This document shows positions 12,530-24,159 of a stretch of DNA of 64,000 nucleotides, in pieces. Source of the stretch: Diphasiastrum complanatum. Its lineage: Eukaryota; Streptophyta; Lycopodiopsida; Lycopodiales; Lycopodiaceae. The stretch lies in NCBI GenBank assembly GCA_029204225.1, contig CM055100.1, positions 17,685,650 to 17,749,649 on the forward strand, written 5' to 3'. A program made the position numbers and the translations under genes. A model generated the notes under the pieces. That model worked only from the letters and a program-made list of their open reading frames with translations. It ran no database searches and was not told where the DNA came from. The stretch's first letter is position 1, and every line of letters begins with the position of its first letter.

Positions 12530-12730
12530 TGTCATATTGAAGTGATATGTCAACACTTTGTGAGGGAGCAAGTCATAGCAAAGGAGGTGGAGCTTCAACA
12601 TGTGTCCTCAAGGGAATGTGTAGCTGATATCTTCACCAAAGAATTGGGAAAGGACTTGTTCATGAATCACATGACATCACTTGGAGTGTCATCAAAGTCC
12701 ATGCTAAAACTAGTTGAAGAGGGAGTGTGA
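12530..12730 (+). pseudogene. Copia RNase H tail and polypurine tract
   Basis: The frame ends with HFVREQVIAKEVELQHVSS, then ECVADIFTKELGKDLF, the C-terminal end of copia RNase H. It stops at GAAGAGGGAG (about 12,716-12,725), the polypurine tract, followed by TGTGAGAAATTCAACTAG, the start of the 3' LTR. The same ending occurs at 18,640-18,785 and, inverted, at 28,938-28,990. Only about 30 bases of LTR remain before another copia element begins. Confidence 0.85.
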
Positions 12731-12754
12731 GAAATTCAACTAGTTTTACAATGA

Positions 12755-13501
12755 ATGTCTAGACAATCTATTGTTCTTGATCTTGACCATCCTCGCGAAA
12801 AGGTCGAGTTACTTGTCTGTCAAGACTGTCTAGTTGGTAAACAGACTAGGAAACCATTTAAGTCAAGCCATCAGCATGTTGCTAGAGGATTGCTAGATGT
12901 TGTACATTCAGATATTTGTGGCCCGATGAAAAATCCTTCGCTGAAAGACGCCAAGTATTTTATAACCTTTATTGACGAATTCCCCAGAAGGACTATGGTG
13001 TACTTCATAAAGAAGAAATCAGAAGCCTGCAACTACTTCAGAATCTTCAAGGAGCGTGTAGAAAAGGAGACTGAAAAGACGATCAAGGCCCTAAGGTCAG
13101 ACAACGGTGGAGAATATATCTCTGTCGAGTTTAAGGAGTACTACCAAAGCCAAGGCATTGAGCAGCAATTCATCACTCCTTACAGTCCTCAGTCTAATGG
13201 CTTAGTTGAGAGGAAGAACCGTACTTTGGTCAAATCTGCTAAATGTATGCTATTGCATGTATCGTTGCCCAAGAGATTTTGGGCTGAAGCTGTCTCCATT
13301 GCAGCTTATGTCCAGAACAAATGTTCGACCAAGGCCCTCTCAGACAAGACACCCCAGGAGGTGTGGACAGACTCTAAGCCTTCTTTGAAGAACCTAAGAG
13401 TGTTTGGGTGCATTGCCTACGCGCAGATCCCAAAGGACATGAGAAAAAAATTGGACTTCCAAGGCCTCAAGACCATCCTGATCGGCGAGCTTCTGGCTTA
13501 G
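12755..13501 (+). pseudogene. Copia integrase region
   Basis: A 248-residue open frame. CQDCLVGKQ supplies the CxxC of the zinc-binding domain; the upstream His pair is missing. The catalytic triad is complete: HSDICGPM, LRSDNGGEY and SPQSNGLVERKNRT. FGCIAYAQIPKDMRKKLD marks the C-terminal part. The frame breaks near 13,440 (about a one-base shift) and the C-terminal linker is lost. The element is inserted right behind the truncated LTR that ends the preceding copia fragment. Confidence 0.88.
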
Positions 13502-13639
13502 GCGTATGTATTGTCGACCCACTTCGAGACAATGAATCAGACGAAGATGTTGCCGCTACCCAGCAACAAGTCCCAGGAGCGGTTCATCAGTCGAATCCTC
13601 CAAGAAGATCAAGTCAAGTGCGCACACAGCCCACAAGGT

Positions 13640-14447
13640 ATACTCTTGAGTTTGTCTGTCTCTTAATGCAGGAACCGACGACAGTCGAAGAAGCACTTAG
13701 CCAACCAGACTCTGATCTCTGGAGAGAAGCCATGGATAGAGAGTATTCCTCTCTGATCAAGAATCAGACATGGTCATTAGTTGAAGCTCCTATTGGCTGC
13801 AATATCATTGATTGCAAATGGATCTTTAAGATCAAATATAATGCCAACGGAGCAATTTGATCGAAAGAAGGCTAGATTGGTAGCACGAGGCACTACAATC
13901 CATAATAGAAATAGCTTACTCTTTCTCTCTCTCCCTTTCTTGTCCAGTCGTCAAACATTCGTCAATCCTAATGCTCTTATCTTATGTTGCAGCTGTCGAC
14001 CTCGAAGTACATCAACTTGATGTGCAAACAACCTATCTGAATGGAGTTATACAAGAAGATATCTACATGATCCAGCCCAAAGGATACGTTTTGGAAGGCA
14101 TGAAGAATCGTGTCTGTAAACTCTACAACGGCTTGAAACAGTCTACCAGGGCTTGGTTTCAGAGGATCAACACATTCCTCATTGAACAAGGATTCAAACC
14201 AAGCATTGCTGATTGCAATGTTTATTCGAAGTCAGTGCAGCAATCCTTCATTATCATCACCTTGTACGTGGATGATACATTGCTCTTCAACAACGATACC
14301 AATATGGTTAAGGATTTGAAACAGATGCTGTTCTCAGAATTCGACATGACTGATCTGGATGAAGCTCACTTCTGTCTGGGAGTTCAAAGCCACAGAGACA
14401 AAGCAAATCGACTGATTTACATCACTCAAACAAAGGTATCTTCATAA
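13640..14447 (+). pseudogene. Copia reverse transcriptase
   Basis: EEALSQPDSDLWREAMDREY (about 13,690) and then IIDCKWIFKIKYNANGAI open the reverse transcriptase domain. The frame shifts near 13,858 and again before 13,971. The second block holds VHQLDVQTTYLNGVIQEDIY, KLYNGLKQSTRAWFQRI and the catalytic box YVDD at 14,265-14,276, which is intact. The domain ends near FDMTDLDEAHFCLGVQ. A segment of about 60 bases near 13,900-13,960 is out of phase with the family and looks rearranged. Confidence 0.88.
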
Positions 14448-14474
14448 TGTTCTTAACAGATACAATTTGATGAA

Positions 14475-15247
14475 TTGTTAATTAGCTCACTCACCAATGG
14501 ATCCAGGCCTGCATTTGTCAAAGGACCAATGTCTCAAGACCAAGCAAGAAGAGGAGCAAATGAGAGAGTATCCGTATCGATTGATACTAGGATCTCTCCA
14601 GTCTGTACAAGACCAGATATCTCTTTTGTTGTTAGCTCACTCAGCCAATACATGGCTGATCCTAGCATTACCCATTAGAAGGCTCTTATTCGAGTCATGA
14701 GATATATTCGAGCTACCATGGATCAATGCATCTGCTATGGAGATGTCAGCAACCACAATCTTCATCACCTCAGTGGTTATTCTGATGCAAGCTGGGGAGG
14801 AGATGCAGACAATCGTAAGTCCACATCTGGATTTACATTCTTCTTCAACGACGGTCCTATTTCGTGGAACAGTCGTAAGCAAACCTCTATCGCACTTTCT
14901 GCTACTGAAGAAGAATACATTGCTATTTTTCAATCTATTAAGGAAGCGTTTTGGTTGAAAAATTTGTTGTCAGACATCAATCTGTATCAGTACAGCCCTA
15001 CAATTTTGTTTTGTGATAATTAAAGTGCTATTGCCTTATCGGCCAACCCTAGATTTCATTCTAGGAGTAAGCACATTGAGATTAGATATCACTACATCAG
15101 GGGCAAGGTTCTCCAGGTGACCTTAACATACTGCAGAACGTAGGACATGGTTGCAAACATCTTCACAAAAGCACTCAGTGTTAATGCACACAACAAATTT
15201 TGTGCATTGCTCAGTCTGAAGATCAAGGCATTCACGGATCTAGATTA
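14475..15247 (+). pseudogene. Copia RNase H
   Basis: Following a stop at 14,445, three overlapping frames cover the linker and RNase H: RPDISFVVSSLSQYMADPS, then SGYSDASWGGDADNRKSTSG and SATEEEYIAIFQSIKEAFWL, then DIFTKA-like MVANIFTKALSV near 15,148. In-frame stops lie at about 14,677 and 15,021. The core Asp (SDASW) and Glu (EEEY) are present. The coding part ends just before the polypurine tract AAGGAGGG at 15,247. Confidence 0.85.
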
Positions 15248-15254
15248 AGGAGGG

Positions 15255-15460
15255 TGTTGGATTTATTCCCTCTACTCTCCTCAAATCCCATTTTAATCTG
15301 CCTCCAGGGTCGTATAGCTCGTTCCACTGCGCACGAACAGTTTCTCATTCGTTTCTTGTTCGAGTTCGTTTCTCGCTCGTGTTCATCTTACTTCTTTCAG
15401 CTTATTTTTTGTTTCTAATATACAACACCTTTTCTCAACTCGTTCATCTCCCTCTCTCCA
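15255..15460 (+). mobile_element. 3' LTR start of the 12.75-15.25 kb copia (end unresolved)
   Basis: TGTTGGATTTATTCCC directly follows the polypurine tract. The segment has repeated GTTCG/CGAAC words (CGCACGAACAG, TTGTTCGAGTTCG). No matching 5' LTR is in the window, so the length is unknown. Confidence 0.6.
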
Positions 15461-15462
15461 AC

Positions 15463-15600
15463 ATTTTCGAGTGTATGAGACACGGTTTGCACGTTCATGC
15501 TATACACCACAGAAGAATCATCATCTTGATTTTTCGAGTATATGAGAGACAAGGTTTGCACGTTCAAATGTTATACACTATTGAAGAATTATCATCTTGG
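15463..15600 (+). repeat. Imperfect tandem duplication, about 67 bp
   Basis: TTTTCGAGTGTATGAGACA...ATCATCTTG (15,463 on) is repeated as TTTTCGAGTATATGAGAGA...ATCATCTTG (15,531 on) with roughly a dozen changes. Confidence 0.75.
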
Positions 15601-15888
15601 ATTGATTTATATGAAAAATCTAAAGATCGACAGAATATTGATAGAATGCGGTGGCGTAGATCACATAGGGGCTAGGCATTTCCAACTGAATTGGAGAAGC
15701 TCCCAGATCAGTGCAACATTTCTTGGCTATATGAAGCCATGAATGATGCTTGTAGGTTACCGGTTATTAATCAGTTGAGCTTTACTGTTATAGAACTGGG
15801 GTTGTTTCAGTCTCTTCAAGGACTTTATGAGTTTGATCCTTATTTTGGAAAGTATTGGTAACAAGTACTTTCAAGGGTCAATTCAAGT

Positions 15889-17273
15889 TTGCAAGATTCC
15901 TTGAATCAGGGAAAGACTGAAACGGATTACCTATTTCGAAACAGGATTTTGTTTCGTAAGGAAAAGGTGTGTGTACCGGAGAATGACACAGTAAGGGCCC
16001 AAATCTTGCATGAATGTCATGATAGTCCATGCGCAGGACATCCGGGTATACAAAGAACACTTGACTTAGTTCAAAGGCAATTTTGGTGGCCTAAGATGAA
16101 AAGTCAGGTAGAGGCCTATGTACTTAAATGTACTAAGTGCCAATTAAGTAAAGCTGAGAGGCTAAAAGCTAGTGGCCTATTACATCCTTTAGATATTCCT
16201 ACTGGAAAGTGGGAAAGTATATCTATGGATTTTGTGGTCGGTCTTCCATGTACAGGGAAGGGCCACGATTCGGTTTGGGTCATTGTTGACAGACTTACAA
16301 AGTTTGCTCAATTTATCCCAACGAAAACTACTGTTAAAGCTTCAGAACTAGCTCAACTATTTGTTGAGAAGTTTTTTTGACTGTACGGGCTGCCTTGCGA
16401 TATTGTTAGTGATCGATTCACTGGGAATTTTGGCAAGCAGTATTTGAAAAGTTGGAAACAACTTTAAGTATGAGTTCTACAGATCATCCAGAATCAGACG
16501 GTCAAACGGAAAGGACCAATCAGACGATGGAGGATATGCTTCAAGCATATGTGGGCCATCGGCAGTCTGATTGGGAACAGTACCTTCCATTGGTGAAATT
16601 TGCATATAATAGTGCAAAACATTCAGCGACCGGATTTAGTTCTTTCATGCTTGTGTATGGTTTTCAACCTCGATCACCAATTAGTGTTGACATGAAAAAC
16701 CTACGAGTGCAAGCCGCAGTTGATTTCCTTGTAGATATGCAAGAAATGTTACAGCTGGCTAAAGATAGCATAAGAAGTGCCCAAGATAGGGCAAGGCACT
16801 ATGCTGATCTATCTCGGAAGCACAAGGTATTCATGGTCAACGATTGGGTGTTTTTGAGAGTCCGTAGTCACTCTAGGGGCTTAAAAACTGGTAAGTGTGC
16901 AAAGTTGGCACCTAGGTATTACGGTCCTTTTAAGGTTATCCAAGTGATAAACAAGGTCGCATACAAACTAGACCTTCCAGCTAATGTTGGAATTCATCAT
17001 GTTTTTCATGTTAGTAAGTTAAAACCCTCGTTAGGGGTTGGGGAGACATTGCTCCCTATGGAAGATCTAATGGAACTTCTTCATGATGAGTCTGTGAGTG
17101 GACCACCTGAACCCGAAGCGATTGTTAATAGCCGGCAGAGGACTCTACGGAGTAGAGTGTTTCCGGAAGTTTTAGTCAAGTGGAGGGAAAAATCAGAAGA
17201 GGAGGATACCTGGGAAAAGGAGGCTGATCTCCAGAAAAATTTTCCAAATTTTTTCCTACAAGGAAAAATTTAA
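15889..17273 (+). pseudogene. Ty3/gypsy chromovirus integrase with chromodomain
   Basis: The zinc-binding segment is visible as HECHDSPCAGHPG ... CTKCQLSK. The core has MDFVVGLPCTGKGHDSVW (first Asp), [11 protein letters not shown] (second Asp) and [18 protein letters not shown] (Glu). Then come VGDWVFLR-like [32 protein letters not shown] and [11 protein letters not shown]. The C-terminus [20 protein letters not shown] is a chromodomain, which places the element among plant chromoviruses. A TGA at about 16,378 interrupts the core, and a one-base loss in a T-run near 16,430 shifts the frame, so the copy is dead. Protease, reverse transcriptase and RNase H are absent; the fragment begins in the integrase leader. 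Confidence 0.92.
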
Positions 17274-17276
17274 GTT

Positions 17277-18340
17277 TAGGGAGAAGGAATGTTACATACC
17301 TATGTAACTAGCAGTACTTCAGACCCCTATTAATCCATTTAGTGTTGGGGGCTACATGGAAAGGTACCCTTAGGATTAAGGATATGTATCCTTGGATAAG
17401 GACAGGAAAGTGATTATACCTTAGTCAGAGGTATGGTGTCATGTGACCCTTGGATAAGGGTACCCTTAGGATTAAGGGTAGGTGTGTACTGGTGTCTTTG
17501 ATTAAGGACAGGTAGGTGTCTATGCCTTGGATGGAGGTATGGAATCTAGAAAGGTCTTAGAAAGTCATTGGATGACTATATTTCTAAACCTTGGGCCTCA
17601 ACCTTGAACCATATCACTTTATTGGTCTTGGACCAAAGTATTCAAACACAACTTGGGCAATGGGTCCTAGTAGGAAGGCGCCCTCCTAAAGGGTCCATTG
17701 AGTTTCAAGTTCTACAAGAATAGTAATCAAAGAGTCATAAGTTATGGAAGATGTCTGATGACCTTCCATAAGCCTATGAAGGCTCTTGAACTCCTCTAGG
17801 CCTCTCTCTTTCTCATTGGATGTGCATGGAACTCCATAGTGTATTGGAGAGAACTAAATGCCATCTATATAAGAGGAGTAGGGCGCCCATTGGGAGGGGG
17901 AGAGATCTCTTTTGCTTACCTTGCTTATGCTCTAGTGTGGCTACTAGTGTGTAGAGTAATTCTTGTGTGTAGTATGCTAAAGGTTTAGGTCTTGCTTATG
18001 GTATGGGACATAAGTAGGGTTTGGATCTTGAGTAAACTATGGTTTGTTGTGATAGGCTTGTGATCTGTTTATGGTTAGCAAGGGGGTGCTAGTTTGGTCT
18101 TGCTTAAAGCTGGGATCTAGCTATGGTTGGGTGGTGAATACTTGAGACTAGCTCTTTGTGTTTAAGAGTAGGGACACAGGTGGAGGAGATATCCTTGGAG
18201 GCTTGCAGATCCTTACTTGCAGGTGAAGGCATCCTAGCTTGGAGTTGGAGAAGCATCTTGGAGCTTGCAGGTTGCTTGGAAGACATTTGGAGGCTCTATC
18301 TTGGATTTGGAGGACTTTCTCCTTTTTACTTGTTAAAGTA
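17277..18340 (+). mobile_element. Gypsy polypurine tract and 3' LTR
   Basis: AGGGAGAAGGAA precedes TGTTACATACC (from 17,290), the usual polypurine-tract to LTR transition 16 bases after the chromodomain stop. A TATA box (CTATATAAGAGG) lies near 17,865. The distal part (about 17,930-18,340) matches 28,990-29,318: shared TAGCAAGG(G/T)GGTGCTAG and GGATCTAGCTATGGTTGGGT. That second copy is followed by a perfect primer site. The right end is therefore about TTGTTAAAG (18,337). Confidence 0.75.
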
Positions 18341-18379
18341 TGGATCAAGAGGATGATCAAGGATCTTCACTTGCTGGAT

Positions 18380-18785
18380 TTTTCAGAGAGGCCAATCATC
18401 TTTTGTGAACATCAATCAGCCCAAAGGTTGGCAACCAATCCTATCTTTCATGCTAGGAGCAAGCATATTAAGGTGCAATATCATTTTGTGAGGGAGCAAG
18501 TCATTGCTTTCAGAGAACCCAATCATCTTTTGTGACAATCAATCAGTCCAAAGATTGGCAACCAATCCTATCTTTCATGCTAGGAGCAAGCATATTAAGG
18601 TGCAATATCATTTTGTGAGGGAACAAGTCATTGCAAAGGAAGTGGAGCTTCAACATGTGTCCTCAAGGGAATGTGTAGCTGATATCTTCACCAAAGCATT
18701 GGGAAATGACTTGTTCATGAAGCGTAGGACTTCACTTGGAGTGTTATCAAAGTCTATGCTAAAACTAGTTGAAGAGGGAGTGTGA
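18380..18785 (+). pseudogene. Copia RNase H tail with a tandemly duplicated segment
   Basis: The frame at 18,504-18,785 reads IIFCDNQSVQRLATNPIFHA then HFVREQVIAKEVELQHVSS and ECVADIFTKALGNDLF, the C-terminal RNase H. About 120 bases of the same coding sequence occur immediately before it (18,391-18,508, with FCEHQSAQ in place of FCDNQSVQ), so one block is duplicated in tandem. The tail ends in GAAGAGGGAG and the LTR start. It is grafted onto the end of the gypsy LTR, with no upstream pol. Confidence 0.88.
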
Positions 18786-19400
18786 AAGATTCAACTAGTT
18801 TGATCATATTTGCTATATTTCCATATTTGGCAAATTGAGGCCAACTTTGTTTTAGACTTAGAGTTTGACTTTTCAAAGTTCATTAGTCTAAATTTTATTT
18901 GAATAAACACTTTCTGAAAGTGTGGGAAAGTTAGAAGTCGAGTTTGAGTAGATTCAAATTTGAATGTTGGGTAAGACCCAAAAATAGTAGGGTTAGCATT
19001 TTGGTGAGAAAGCCAAGTGGTCAAATAGGATTTGGACCTGCTATAAAAGGATGTAACTCGTAGAGAGACATATCTTCTATCTTCTCTCTTCTCTATCTCA
19101 TTTCATGCTTATACATGGTTCTCTTGGGTTCTACTATCCATTGGTGCACTATACTTTTGATTGCATGCAATTCTATGTGTAGAATGATCTATATTTGCTA
19201 TTTTTGGATCCACGCGTGTGAAATACAGTAGCTTGCTGGTTTTGTACGGACAACAACAGTACTTTATCATTTGATTCATGTTTGGTCAAGTTCTATTAGA
19301 GCTTGCATCTCAGTTTGTGTGTAGATGCTGATTTTTCTACATTGTTGAGATTGGTAGAGTATCTTCTTTTGTAACCCAAGATCTTTTTGCAGATTGGATC
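18780..19400 (+). mobile_element. 3' LTR of copia family B
   Basis: TGTGAAAGATTCAACTAG begins right after the polypurine tract. A TATA box (GCTATAAAAGG) lies at about 19,042. The first 200 bases match the minus-strand LTR ending at 28,937 (shared TTGAGGCCAAC and GGATTTGGACC). The right edge is uncertain. Confidence 0.7.
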
Positions 19401-19419
19401 ATACTTCACACTTTCTACT

Positions 19420-22360
19420 AGGAAAATTGTAATTAGATGTGAAAAACACCATGAAACCTCTCAAAGAGGAGCTTCAAGAACACCTATGATTCAAAATCAG
19501 ACAAATGAAAAACTACCTACAAATTAGTGCCTCTAATATAAGTTTGAAACCTTATATTAAGTCGAATTTGGGCCTTACAAGCATTATTATGAATCATGCT
19601 ATTCACAAATATAACGCGGTTGTTCTAGACTTCTTACTAACTATTATAGTTAAGTAGTCCTTTTCTAACTTAACACCATGACTATATTTAAATACTTATT
19701 GAGCGCATGAACTAATTACATGCATTACATGACAAAGACAATAAACTATAGATGTGGTGTTAATAATTTTGCAAAAATAGGCCAAACTACACTTTTAAAA
19801 GCCAGTCCAGGCTTGCCCTCAAATTATAATTGCGCTGATTTTTCCACATACCCGTCAAAACGTGAAGCATTGAAATGTTTCCCTCGATTTTAAGTGGCAC
19901 GTATAACAGTCACATGTCAATCTGAAAAGCAGAGCTGCTCGAGATTAAGCCAGTCTGACCACCTTTCATGTATCTTCTGGTTAGCGCTGCTCCTCGAGGC
20001 TATGGCGGAAGATCGCGATCCACTCTTCTCGTTCCTGCTCTCCAGAACATCTAATTACTGGTTGTTACTGAATCTGAAACTGCTTTTGTTGTAGAATTTA
20101 GTCACAATTTTTTTTCAGTTTTTTCTGATTCGTTTAATGGCATGCTGGCTTGAGAACTGATGCTGTATAACCCTTCTTGGATACCTGAGGCTTCGAATAG
20201 TAGTCCGCATGTTGGCATGGTCGGTAATCGATTATCATACTAGATGACGTCTCTAATGGTTCGTTGTTCTGTTAAAGCGCATAGGTATTTCAATAATGTA
20301 GTATAATGAATAAAATTATGTGGTCAGTACCTCTCCAATGTCTTACACTTAATTTTGAGGAGGGGGGAGTCTATGGACCAGAAGTCCATGATGATAGCTT
20401 TAAGGCTTGTTTCTCAAACGGTCACAGTGGCCGACCGAGAGTTTTCGCCTTGCCTGGCTTGAGAGCTGATGCGGCGTAGTCGTCCTTGGTCTGACACATC
20501 CGTTGTCATTTATGTATTTTGTCGATCGCCTAAGTATTGTACATATTCTGCCATTCGTTATTTTTATATCTTTCATTTGGACTTGATTGTGGGGTATGAC
20601 AAGGATGAAACTAAGCTCCCTCTACTGATAGACTGTGAGGAAAAAGCTGGCATGAATCGAACCATACAATTATAGCCGCCTTTGAGACAACGCACAATAT
20701 GTTCTCTTGTCGATCCCTGCGTTCGTTTCTTCTATATGCGTTATGTTTGGTAAATATTTAGATTGTTTACTTAAGATTTATTTCTATGTCTGCCTAGCCC
20801 TTGTTAATTTTCACTTGAAAGGTTACTCTTCAAGTGGCAGATCAGACATTTAATGATAAGCTAAATTTTCTGTTTTCTCACTCAATATCCATGATTCTGA
20901 AATTTTATTACTCCGTCTCTTTTTGATGCATGTTTTCGCTTATCTGTTATGCGCAATCAAGAAAGTAACGATAAAGTCTAGAATACAGATCTGGCAGAGA
21001 GAGCTTCAAATGTGTCAGACAGGGCTAGTTTATTATTCTGCCGATATATCAGTAATGAAATTTCACCTAAGGCGATTATTTTCCAAAATTATTGTTGCGA
21101 ACACGATGTAATTGAGGTAATAAATCAGCAATATAGAGGAATTGAGATGCAAAATCAAGTGGTCCTTTTCCAACCATATTTAACATTTCTTATCGACACA
21201 AAAGTAATAGAACATAATGAACCTTCTCTTAACCAATGGCGTAATGCCACATGTCCAATATCACTCCTCACAATGCTATGCTACAAATATTAAGAGTTAT
21301 CTCAATGATGCCACTTTCATCTCTCTCGAGGAATCAAAGTTTTAAAATTCGTGGCTTGGATAGCTTAATAACGTGGTGGAAGATTGTGGGCCAAGCACTT
21401 TATACCCAAACATAAAAGTGGAGAGCTTACTAGGCTTCATGGTTTTAGATTGAAGAAAACAAACTAATTGAGAATTTTTTTCTTTTTGCAAACCATGGTT
21501 TTGGAACATTTTTGAGAGTAGACAACAAAAAAAGTTGTAAGTAATGATAATATTCCAAATCTTTGTTTGGAAAATTATAGAAGTTTGTTCAATAACTCCA
21601 CACGTTTGACACATAATGCATGTTTTAACATATGTTAAGAAATTAGTGGTTCATATTTTAATATTGTTATATGTACATGCAAAAAAATGCACGGTAAGGA
21701 TTTGATGAGATTCATGGAAGTCTCAAGCATTTTTGGTGGAATGGTAGTAACAATCTACCATTTGGGAAATATGTACTACCCCCAAAGGTGGTGACTTGGA
21801 TGTTCATGAAATTGACATGAAATAATTTTTTTAAAGGTACATGACTTTCTCAATGGTTGACCAACCTTTGAAATCATGTCATCTCAATTTGGATTTAAAA
21901 GCTTCATAAAAATTGTTTACGTTGATTTTTATAATGTGCATATTATTTTAGGCAATTTATTAGTTGTGTTATTTAGCAAACTTTTATTGTCTTATGAAAT
22001 TTAATATATTTACAGCATGTTCTTGTGGTACTTGTCCCATCTTTATTCATATATTAATCCATGCTAGAAGATGTATTGATGACTTACTTGCTTTGGATCT
22101 TCTTGATTTTGGTAGCTTCATGTATAAAGACACCAAAGGTTTTGGTGGAAGAATCTTGTGAGCTTGATTGTACATCTAGTGGTGAGATAAGTATTATCTG
22201 GTCTTCTGGTGAGATACATGTGAGAAGCGAATACCTTCTGGTCTTTGTGGAGTTCCATTACAAAGAAAGCGAGTAGTTTGGTTAGCCAATATATAGGCTC
22301 TTTTATAATCTAGTTTATCAAATTTGTCTTATTTAATAAAGGTCGGTTTTTCTGTTACAG
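19420..22360. other. Quiet region, possible upstream part of a host gene
   Basis: No transposon motifs. An ATG in good plant context (GAGGCTATGGCGGAAG at 20,002) opens a 30-codon frame (MAEDRDPLFSFLLSRTSNYW...) that ends at 20,092 with no convincing splice donor. A pyrimidine-rich acceptor (TTTTTCTGTTACAG) ends at 22,360. These could be the 5' exon and last upstream acceptor of the gene at 22,471, but the link is speculative. Confidence 0.35.
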
Positions 22361-22470
22361 ATACGTTGATAGAAATCAAGCCTAGTTTTGCGTGCCAAAT
22401 ATTGTGAACGTAGATCTCATCGCATCAGAACCTTATTTAATTCGTCAGATAAACAACGAGTTCAGCGGAG

Positions 22471-23151
22471 ATGCAACCCTTGCAAGATATGAAGAAGGTG
22501 CTACACTTTTTCACGCCAGAGCATCCAATAGCTCGTCGATGGGGAGGATCGTCTCCTATGCTTGCAAGAGAGTTTCCGTGGAAGGACTTAGATAATAGTG
22601 ACTACCGAAATCTGTCTCGTTCAAAGGTGATGAGGATGTGGAAGAAAGCAGACCTTTCAGATGTCGCAGATCATAATAAGGAAAAAAATAAATTGTTGAG
22701 TAAAGCCTCTTGGTTCAAAGCAATACCAACCTTTCTTGGATTCAACAAGAAAAGCGAGAACAAAGAGAACATTGGAACCAAAAATAAAGTTAGTACCAAA
22801 GAAGTCGTTAAAGAAAAAGTAAAACTTAGGAAAAAGAGGAAGATATGCAATATGGAGGAAAGTCCAAGGTGGTCTTCAAAGGACAAGAGGTAAATGTATA
22901 TCTCTTCATAGCATCTTACTTTATGGACATTTGGAAGTTAAACTTTGCTTCTAACTACAAAGCTTTCTGTGGAAAAATTTGAGCTCTTATTAGGTGAAAA
23001 TCTGAATAGTTCTTTTTTTTAATTTTATTAGCATGCTTATTTTTGTCATTGCAGGTCACAGGATAACCGACTTGCAATGGCAGCTTATAGCTCTTCACTA
23101 TTCTGCACAAGTGCATTTGCGCCCATAGTGATGCCCATACCAGTATTTTAA
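22471..23151 (+). CDS. Predicted two-exon host protein of unknown function
   Basis: I do not recognise the family. The ATG at 22,471 follows an in-frame TAA at 22,450, so the start is well placed. Exon 1 encodes 139 residues plus two bases: an N-terminal block with HPIARRWGGSSPMLAREFPW and SKVMRMWKKADLSDVADH, then ASWFKAIPTFLGF, then a strongly basic tail (KEVVKEKVKLRKKRK) that looks like a nuclear localisation signal. A donor (AGAG|GTAAAT, intron from 22,890) and an acceptor (TCATTGCAG|GTC, ending 23,054) remove 165 bases and keep the frame, giving a further 32 residues and a stop at 23,149. Total is 171 residues. The clean splice sites and absence of stops set it apart from the surrounding debris. 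It may have further 5' untranslated exons. Confidence 0.5.
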
Positions 23152-23794
23152 TATGCAATCCTTTGAATTTGTTGCATATGTTTTTTTCTCATTCTGAGAA
23201 GAAGTTGAGACAATAACTTTAGGAAAGGCTGTCCTCTCTAATATAGCTCTAGATATATGATGCAGGTTATCACATTGACAGTGAATACACCTTGATCAGA
23301 ATTTCTATTTTCTCTAGTGGAGGTCCAGCCATCAGAGTTTTTTGAGATGTCACTCTAGATTTCCAAGGGCAATCTTACATATACTTTTTGATATGACAAG
23401 TCATACGTTAGAATCTAATCAACAGGCTGGGGGTAAAAACTTGTCATTCTTGTCACAAGTGAGAATATTTCTTGGTAGTCCAATTTTTTTTTTTGCATGA
23501 AGCCTTTAGCTACTAGTCTACCTTTTTATCTTACAAGGTCTTCCCATTTTCTTTATATTTCATGTTAAAAACCCATTTGTTCTACTCAATTAATTTGTCT
23601 TTGAGCCTTTTCTTTTTGTTTTTTCTAAAAGGCTTCTAGTTCTTCTTAGTAGCTCTTTTTTATAATTTGATTTTGAGATTGGTAAGGCTTTTTCTATACA
23701 TGTTTGCTCTTCTTTTTTTGTCACAAGTGCATAATCGGTGTACTTTAGATTTGTCTCAATTTTCATACTAGTTGCACTATCTCTTTAAATTAAT

Positions 23795-24010
23795 ATCAAA
23801 TATATATATCAACAACATAACAATGTATGAAGGAACAAGATTAACTATTGGCTATTTCTTTAATTCAACAACAAACATTTATATCAGCAACTGAACAATG
23901 CATGAAGGAACACTAGAAATTATTGGTTATTTCTTTAACTCAACAACAAACATAGATATAAGCAACGAAACAATGCATGAAGGAACAACGAATTATTTCT
24001 TTAGACTTGA
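23795..24010 (+). repeat. 75-bp tandem repeat, three copies
   Basis: CAATGYATGAAGGAAC occurs at 23,821, 23,896 and 23,971, an exact 75-base period. Each copy also holds CTATTTCTTTAAYTCAACAA or a close variant. Non-coding. Confidence 0.9.
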
Positions 24011-24159
24011 GTAGATTGGACATGGAGAATGGAGCTCAATACATGGTGTAGAAATTTTCAACACGTGTAAAGCACATATCTATGGTGTGGCATGCTCCAG
24101 AATAAAAATATTAAACAATGCTTGCATTAATCTACTAACGAACTCTTCCCAATCCACAG

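Noticed and set aside
19894-20094. 66-codon frame with a good ATG context at 20,002
   Set aside because: Kept only as a remark: no splice donor, no homology I recognise, and too short to call a gene.
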